From the NCBI RefSeq assembly GCF_020099395.1, contig NZ_CP083590.1:6324001-6388000 (forward strand): a stretch of 64,000 bases of DNA, in the 5' to 3' direction. Source of the DNA: Streptomyces mobaraensis. Lineage in GTDB: Bacteria > Actinomycetota > Actinomycetes > Streptomycetales > Streptomycetaceae. Below the pieces are notes generated by a model. The model saw only the letters and a program-made list of their open reading frames with translations. It did not search any database and had not been told where the DNA came from. The position numbers were made by a program, and so were the translations under genes. The stretch's first letter is position 1. Each line of letters starts with the position of its first letter. This document shows, piece after piece, positions 58,319 through 64,000 of the stretch.

Positions 58319-59743
58319 GTGAGCAGCGGATCAGCACGTACCGATGCCCGACGACAGGACGGTGCGCCCGAGGCGCCGGCCGCCGCTCCGGCGCGGCCCG
58401 CGGTGGCCTCCTTCGCGGAGCTGGGGCTGCCGGCCGAGGTGCTGCGGGTGCTCGGCGAGCAGGGTGTGACCAGGCCCTTCCCGATCCAGGCGGCGGCGCT
58501 GCCGAACGCTCTCGCGGGGCGGGACGTCCTGGGCCGGGGCCGCACGGGATCCGGCAAGACCCTCGCCTTCGGCCTGGGGATGCTCGCCCGGACGGCCGGG
58601 CGGCGCGCGCGGTCCAAGGAGCCGCTGGCACTCGTGCTGGTGCCCACCCGGGAGCTGGCGCAGCAGGTCGGCGAGGCGCTCACCCCGTACGCCGAGGTAC
58701 TGCGGCTGCGGCTCGCGACCGTGGTGGGCGGCGTGTCCATCGGACGCCAGGCCGCCGCGCTGCGGGACGGCGCCGAGATCGTCGTCGCCACCCCCGGCCG
58801 GCTGCACGACCTCGTCGAGCGCAAGGACTGCCGGCTGGGACGGGTGCGCATCACGGTCCTGGACGAGGCGGACCAGATGTGCGACATGGGATTCCTGCCG
58901 CAGGTCAGCGAGATCCTCGACCAGGTGCGTTCCGACGGACAGCGGATGCTGTTCTCCGCCACCCTCGACCGCGACGTCGACGAACTCGTGCGGGGCTACC
59001 TGCGCGACCCCGCCGTCCACTCCGTGGACCCCTCGTCCGGCGCGGTGTCCGCGATCGAGCACCACGTCCTCGTCGTGCACGGCCCCGACCGGTACGCCGT
59101 GACCACGGAGATCGCCGCCCGGGACGGCCGCGTCCTGCTGTTCCTGGACTCCAAGCACGGCGTCGACCAGCTCACGCGGCACCTGCGGGCCAGCGGCGTG
59201 GCCGCCGCCGCCCTGCACAGCGGCAAGTCCCAGCCGCAGCGCACCCGCACCCTGGCCCAGTTCAGGAACGGGCAGGTCACCGCGCTGGTGGCGACGAACG
59301 TCGCCGCACGCGGCCTCCACGTCGACGACCTCGACCTCGTGGTCAACGTCGACCCGGCCACCGACCCGAAGGACTACCTCCACCGCGCGGGCCGCACGGC
59401 CCGGGCCGGCCGCTCCGGGACCGTCGTGACCCTCGTCCTGTCGGCGCAGCGCCGCGAAACGAGCCAGGTCATGGCGGACGCCGACGTCGCCGCCAAGGTC
59501 ACCAAGGTGCGGTCCGGCGAGGCGGAGCTGAGCCGCATCACCGGCGCCAGGGCCCCCTCCGGCGAACCTCTCGACGGCGGGCCGGCCGCATCACGCCCCA
59601 AGAACCACAACACCCCGTTCCCCGGCCTGGGCAGCACCAAGGACACGAAGCACGGCTCCGGCGGCAAGCCGTCCCGCAAGACCACCGAGGCCCGCAAGCT
59701 CGCGGAGGCCCGCAAGGCCGCCCGAGTCCGGCGCGGCGGCTGA
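58319..59743 (+). CDS. DEAD-box RNA helicase
   Basis: 474 residues from GTG 58319 (GAAGGAAGG upstream). Motif Q FAELGLPAEVLRVLGEQGVTRPFPIQAAALP, motif I GRTGSGKTLAF, motif Ia PTRELAQQV, motif II VLDEADQM (DEAD), motif III SATL, motif V VATNVAARGLHVDDLDLVVN and motif VI HRAGRTARAG are all present. The C-terminal tail is basic and disordered (KPSRKTTEARKLAEARKAARV), typical of RhlE-type proteins. It probably unwinds RNA during ribosome assembly or cold growth. An upstream in-frame ATG (58262) has no ribosome-binding site. Confidence 0.94.
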   Translation: MSSGSARTDARRQDGAPEAPAAAPARPAVASFAELGLPAEVLRVLGEQGVTRPFPIQAAALPNALAGRDVLGRGRTGSGKTLAFGLGMLARTAGRRARSKEPLALVLVPTRELAQQVGEALTPYAEVLRLRLATVVGGVSIGRQAAALRDGAEIVVATPGRLHDLVERKDCRLGRVRITVLDEADQMCDMGFLPQVSEILDQVRSDGQRMLFSATLDRDVDELVRGYLRDPAVHSVDPSSGAVSAIEHHVLVVHGPDRYAVTTEIAARDGRVLLFLDSKHGVDQLTRHLRASGVAAAALHSGKSQPQRTRTLAQFRNGQVTALVATNVAARGLHVDDLDLVVNVDPATDPKDYLHRAGRTARAGRSGTVVTLVLSAQRRETSQVMADADVAAKVTKVRSGEAELSRITGARAPSGEPLDGGPAASRPKNHNTPFPGLGSTKDTKHGSGGKPSRKTTEARKLAEARKAARVRRGG

Positions 59744-59921
59744 GCTCCGGCTAGCGGATATCACCGCCTTCTGCGCAGGTCCGGCGGGGCTGCTCCTCGG
59801 TGGACCGGAACTGGTCCGCATCTTCGTCCATTCGTCCTGCTGCTCTTGATCGCAGCGGTTCCTTCGAGGGTGCGCCGACGGAGGTCTTCGTCGGCTTGAC
59901 CGGCGGCCCGTATCGGCTCGC

Positions 59922-61156
59922 TGGGCCTACGACTTGGCCGACACGGCCTACGCCGCAGCAGCAGACGCCCGTTATTCCGCCGCGCAGGCTGGCCAGGACG
60001 CCGCCGCGGCCAAGGACGCCGTCAGCCAGATCAAGGTCCGTGTCCGTGACCTGAAGGCCGCAGAGAAGGCCATGCGGGAGGCCCAGGACCAGATCGCCGG
60101 CGCGTCGTCAGAACTGGCCAACAAACTCCTCCAATATAAAAATGTCGAGGAACAGGCCGGCGGCCAGGAGAAGAAAAAGTGCCCCAAGTGGGACCCCGGA
60201 TGCTGGACGGGTATTGCCGGCGTCATCGCCAAGGTCACACCGTTGAGTGGCATATCTGGGTGCTTCCATGACCCGGGAATAAACCTCGACTGCGCTGAAC
60301 TCACCCCGGGCCCGGGTGGAAAGGGAGCCAAGTGGGGACTCAAGGGCGGGAAGTGGATCTACGGCAAGTGGGGCAAGAAGGAAGTTGAAAAGGAAGTCGA
60401 GAAGGCTGCGGGCAAGGGACGCCGCCTGTCCGACTGCAAGTGCTTCCTGGTCGGCACCAAAGTCCTCATGGGCGACCGCTCCTCTCGCAATATTGAGGCG
60501 CTCAAGGTGGGTGACCAGGTTCTCGCAACCCATCCACTCACCGGACGGACCGTACCCCGTCAGGTCACCCGCACGATCGTCACTGACAGCGACAAGCGCT
60601 TCAACGAACTGACGATCACAACCCCCAACGGTCCGGCAAGACTCACCGCCACTCACGAGCACCCCTTCTGGGCACCCGACAAGCACCGCTGGCTCCCCGC
60701 CCGCGAACTCAGCCCCGGCACCACCCTTCGAACCAGCGACGGCACCACCGCCCGAGTCAAGGCCAACCGCGCCTACGACGACCACGCGCGCACTTACAAC
60801 CTCACCGTCGACAACCTCCACACGTATTATGTGCTGGCGGGAAAGACTCCTGTACTCGTCCACAATTCCAACTGCCCTGTTCCAATTTCCAAGGGGCGAT
60901 GGGATCACATATGGGACCGGCATGTTGTTAGAGGCGGCGAGTTCCCCAATAAGAGTAAGTTCTTGACGACGAGCAAAGCGAAGATCCGGAAGATGGTCAA
61001 CCGTGCGCTCGAGGTCAGACCGGCGACGGAGCGTACTGCTACAAGTTCCCGAATCCGATCGGCCGGAACGGGGCTGGAGATGATCAGTACTACATTCGGG
61101 TTGTGGTTCGTGATCGCAAACTAATCACAGTCTTCCCGTCCGAGGGGCCCGGGTGA
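59922..61156 (+). pseudogene. polymorphic toxin fragment: pretoxin Hint domain plus nuclease, truncated and frameshifted
   Basis: The frame enters without a proper start (WAYDLADTAYAAAADARYSAAQAGQ), a helical Ala-rich repeat stub of a larger secreted toxin. A Hint domain follows (CKCFLVGTKVLMGDRSSRNIEALKVGDQVLATHP, ATHEHPFWAPDK, YNLTVDNLHTYYVLAGKTPVLVHNSNC), which normally self-cleaves to free the toxin. The C-terminal nuclease starts GRWDHIWDRHVVRGGEFPNKSKFL. At 61013-61014 one G is missing. With it, the protein continues GQTGDGAYCYKFPNPIGRNG...DDQYYIRVVVRDRKLITVFPSEGPG to the TGA at 61154-61156. That ending suits a barnase/EndoU/colicin-like RNase. Without the missing base it ends in junk at 61124. 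GC is lower than in neighbours. Confidence 0.75.
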
Positions 61157-61196
61157 TGAGTGCTTTTGATGCCGGGCTTCCACTCAAGGAGGTGTT

Positions 61197-61526
61197 GTGG
61201 GCGTAGACGTGGCTCTCGTGCGTGTAGAGCAGCGGGGGAGCAGTCCGAGGCGGCGGCGTTCTAGTCAAGTTGATGCCGTACTCGATCTTCATGACGGATT
61301 CGCTCGCCTTTGTGGATCCAGTGTGCTCCCCATGCTGAGTCGAGTGGATCCCTACGGGACTCTGGTGTTGGGGTCGAGCGAGATGGATCAGTTCATCTCG
61401 GAAATCGAGGACGAACTCATGCGTGTCGAAGACCCTGCAATGAGGGAGTTCCTTGAAGGCGCGCTCAGGCTGGCTCATGAATGCCGCGGGAAAGGAGAAA
61501 TGCAATTGCGTCTAGACGGAGATTGA
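61197..61526 (+). CDS. candidate immunity protein
   Basis: 109 residues from GTG 61197, with AAGGAGG four bases upstream. It is a small soluble protein with an acidic C-terminal half (MDQFISEIEDELMRVEDPAMREFLEGALRLAHECRG) and no recognised domain. Position directly after a polymorphic toxin, size, acidity and lower GC all fit an immunity gene. A 16-codon frame (MSAFDAGLPLKEVLWA) starting at ATG 61156, overlapping the toxin stop, may be the original start separated by a frameshift. Confidence 0.55.
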   Translation: MGVDVALVRVEQRGSSPRRRRSSQVDAVLDLHDGFARLCGSSVLPMLSRVDPYGTLVLGSSEMDQFISEIEDELMRVEDPAMREFLEGALRLAHECRGKGEMQLRLDGD

Positions 61527-61766
61527 AATCTCATGTGAAACCCCTTTGGGATTTGCGGGGCCCGGCCGAACGGTGCCGCCTGGGCGGTGGGGGCATCGGG
61601 TGACGCCTCGTGCGGCGGGAGCGGGACGCGGGAAGACCGGCGACGCCGGCACGGCCGGCCCGGGCGGCTGCCGGTGCACGGGGGCGCGTGGTGGGGTGTG
61701 ATGGCGCGCTGCCAACGGCCCTGAGGGCGAAGGCCCGTTGCTCGCCTTGGAGCAGGCCGCCGCAGA

Positions 61767-62971
61767 TCAGCGCGCCCGCATCGCTCTGTACGATCGGAGT
61801 GGCGACGGAGATCGCAGCCGCTTGCCCGGTGGGTCGACCGGCGGCCGGGGGCGTTGCGCCCCCCGCTGCCCACCGGGTGCCGGTGCTGCAGAGGGCGCCG
61901 TCTCACCCCGCGCAGGCGTGGTTGTGAGCGCGTCGCGCAGGGCGGCGCGGGGGAGGTGATGCCGAGCCTGGGGAAGACGCGGTAGAGGCGCGAACTGACG
62001 GCCCGTGGGGACAACCGGGTGCGCTCGCCGATCTCCTTGTTCGTCAGCCCGGTCGCGGCGAGCTCGGCGATCCGGCGTTCCTGCCAGGTCAGCGCCGCGA
62101 CGTCGCGGGCCGACGGGGCCAGGGGGTGGCCGACGAACCGCAGTTCGGTGCGGGCACGGTCCGCCCACGCCGCGCAGCCGAGGCGGTCGAAGGCCTCGGC
62201 GGCCGGCACCAGCGCCTGCCGGGCGGCGCGCGGTTCCTTCAGTCGTTGCAGGGCGGAGCCGTAGGCGAGGCGGATGCGGGCCAGCTCGAAGGGAAAGTCG
62301 CCGGCCGCCGGGTGTGCTTCGACGCGCGCGTACATCGTCGTCGCCTCCGCCAGGTCGTCGGCGGCGGTCATCGCGAGGGCGCCGTAGGCGGAGAGGGCCA
62401 GCCGTGGGGACGCCTCCGGCAGGCCGGCCTCGCGGGCCGCCAGGGTGTGCTGCCGCGCCTGCTCACGGCGGCCGCTGTGCAGCGAGGCCTCCACCAGTTC
62501 GAGCAGGGCGCGCGGGGCGATCTGGTGGGCGTGGCGGTCGAAGCTGCCCGGCGGCGTCATCCCGATGGCGCACAGGCAGGCCGCCTCGAAGTCTCCTTCG
62601 GTGAGCGGCACTCCGGTGGCGATCGCCTCCGTGATCTGGGTGAGCAGACCGACCCCGCGCGGGCGGGCCCAGGCGTCCACGGCGGACTGTGGCTGCCGCG
62701 CGGCGCCGAGCCGCCGCTGTCTGGCCGCCAACTGCCCCAGCACGGCCCGGGTGTGGTACGCGAGGAGGACGTGGCCGTGCGCGGTGGACAGCTCCAGCGC
62801 CTGGTGCCCGGTCCGCTCCGCCTCCTTCCAGTCGCCGGAGTACATCTGGTCCAGCATCAGCATCCGCAGCATGATCATCACGCTCGACACGGCGCCGGCC
62901 TCCCGCTCCCGTTCGGTGGCGCGCCCATGGCGTGCCTCCCGGGACACCGATCGTCCCCCACAGGCAAACAC
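61767..62971 (-). pseudogene. LuxR-family (LAL-type) regulator remnant
   Basis: Only the C-terminal part of a large LAL-type LuxR regulator remains. TPR-like helices open it (GDWKEAERTGHQALELSTAHGHVLLAYHTRAVLGQLAARQ), and a good HTH follows (LTWQERRIAELAATGLTNKEIGERTRLSPRAVSSRLYRVFPRLGITS). The usual N-terminal P-loop ATPase of about 400 residues is missing. After LGITS the expected RAALRDAL lies in another frame; an extra CC (or one lost base) near 61955 breaks it. The shifted tail runs to 61767. Both ends damaged, so probably non-functional. Confidence 0.7.
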
Positions 62972-63171
62972 GGCAGAACCGGCCCCGCATCCCCTGACCG
63001 GCAGGGCGGCCTCCCCGACGATCAGTGTCGGACAACCCGCCCTTCCGCCCGTGGAACCGCTCCCGGATTACCGCCCCGCCCAGGCAGAACCGCCCGTCGG
63101 TCGGCGCTCGGGACGCAACGTCACCGGGACCCCAACCTCCGGTCGGGGCAGGGCCTTGGCCTGTTGACGCC

Positions 63172-64000
63172 TCAGGAGGCGGGTTCCGTCGCGGCCGTGG
63201 GCCGTGCGGCCCGGGTCAGGTTCAGGGCCAGGAGGGCCAGGACGGCGCAGATCGTCATGCCGAGAAAGACGGGGACAGCCGTGTCCCGGCCGCCGAGGCC
63301 GACCAGTGGGGCGGCGACGGCGCTCAGGACGCTCTGGACAGTGCCCAGGAGGGCGGATCCGGTGCCGGCGGCGCGGGAGGCGTGTTCCAGAGCGAGGGAG
63401 GTGGTCGTGATGCCGACCAGGCATATGCCGACCAGGGCGGCGTAGAGCAGGGCCAGGGTCAGCCACAGGTTCAGCCCGTCGGCGACGGCGGCGGCGAGGG
63501 CTGCGGCCGTGGCCGCGAGCATGACGAAGAGCCCGGTGCGCAGCAGGGCGGCCGGGGTGAAGCGTCCGACGAGCTTGGTGATGACGGTGCTGGCGAGGAC
63601 GCTGACGATGCCGACGGAGGCGAGGGCGGCGGAGTTCTGGCCGACGGTGAGGCCGAGGACGTTCTGGAAGAGGAAGGACGATCCGCCCAGGTAGCAGAAG
63701 AGGACGGCCATGGACATGCCGAAGCAGAGCGTGTAGCCGAGGTAGCCACGGTCGGCCAGGACCTCCCGCACCGCGCGCAGGGTGCCGGCCGTGCCGCCGG
63801 TGTGGCGCTGCTCGCGGGGCAGGCTCTCCGGGAGGGCGAAGACGGCGGCGAGCAGGGCGAGCAGCGAGACGCCGGTCAGGACCCAGAACACGGTGCGCCA
63901 GTCGGCGGCCTCGATCACCACGCCGCCCGCGACGGGGGCGACGACCGGGGCGACGCTGCCGATGGTCATCAGGACCCCGAAGAGCCGGGCCGCGGTGTCG
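63172..64000 (-). CDS. MFS drug transporter (Bcr/CflA-like), cut by window end
   Basis: The C-terminal 276 codons are present; the gene continues past base 64000. Helices are clear, with LFGVLMTIGSVAPVVAPVAGGVVIEAADWRTVFWVLTGVSLLALLAA (motif C-like APxAGG) and FVSYLGGSSFLFQNVLGL-like helix 8 (FCYLGGSSFLFQNVLGLTVGQ). This matches Bcr/CflA-type 12-helix drug:H+ antiporters (bicyclomycin, chloramphenicol). The N-terminus and promoter are outside the window. Confidence 0.88.
   Translation of the reverse strand, partial: DTAARLFGVLMTIGSVAPVVAPVAGGVVIEAADWRTVFWVLTGVSLLALLAAVFALPESLPREQRHTGGTAGTLRAVREVLADRGYLGYTLCFGMSMAVLFCYLGGSSFLFQNVLGLTVGQNSAALASVGIVSVLASTVITKLVGRFTPAALLRTGLFVMLAATAAALAAAVADGLNLWLTLALLYAALVGICLVGITTTSLALEHASRAAGTGSALLGTVQSVLSAVAAPLVGLGGRDTAVPVFLGMTICAVLALLALNLTRAARPTAATEPAS

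Overview
This is a stretch of a Streptomyces-type actinobacterial chromosome. GC is very high, with strong G/C preference at third codon positions, frequent GTG starts and many 4-base ATGA/GTGA overlaps. The content fits: a ribD-ribE-ribM-ribBA-ribH operon followed by hisE-hisG, DUF574 methyltransferase, class F sortase, EccA-like AAA ATPase, PAS-LuxR regulator and a pretoxin-Hint toxin. I found no rRNA, tRNA, CRISPR array or intact insertion sequence.

Layout. 0-10 kb: an Asp-nucleophile alpha/beta hydrolase, a small membrane protein, a MarR regulator behind a 15-bp repeat tract, a DavA/DavB-like pair (nitrilase-family amidase plus flavin monooxygenase for lysine or arginine), DUF5995, a uracil/xanthine permease, a secreted Asp/Arg/His-repeat protein and an MFS exporter. 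10-16.7 kb: an FMN riboswitch and the riboflavin operon, with RibM importer, running into hisE and hisG. 16.8-27 kb: two coupled CNNM/CorC-type CBS membrane proteins, an EccA-like AAA+ ATPase, a uridine kinase-like protein, a secreted C39-type peptidase, a hypothetical protein and an APC permease. 27.5-36.5 kb: DUF574 methyltransferase coupled to a PAS-GGDEF-EAL protein, DUF779, a DUF4956/VTC pair, a frameshifted methyltransferase, a class F sortase beside a His/Asp/Arg-repeat surface protein, and an APH-like kinase.

36.5-49.9 kb is the most interesting accessory region. A rifamycin phosphotransferase (rph) and a rifamycin-type glycosyltransferase lie downstream of a 20-bp inverted repeat that matches the rifamycin-associated element (RAE) as I recall it. 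The same palindrome carries, on the other strand, a -35/-10 pair with exact 17-bp spacing reading into a divergent 1279-aa superfamily 1 helicase. The helicase ribosome-binding site lies inside a hairpin. A 36-codon leader ORF overlaps the rph start by ATGA. An MMPL exporter, an SDR and a NAD(P)-binding protein follow. The inference is a rifamycin-responsive island that includes a helicase not of the HelR type.

50-57 kb: a secreted HAD-like protein, then a tightly coupled operon (ATP-grasp ligase, permuted GWD-like phosphotransfer enzyme, MFS exporter). It diverges from a PAS-LuxR regulator across a perfect 30-bp palindrome, and looks like a small uncharacterised biosynthetic cassette. 57-64 kb: a pyrimidine-dimer-glycosylase-like protein and a DEAD-box helicase, then a degraded zone with a truncated, frameshifted Hint-domain toxin, a candidate immunity gene, a broken LuxR gene and an MFS transporter running off the end.
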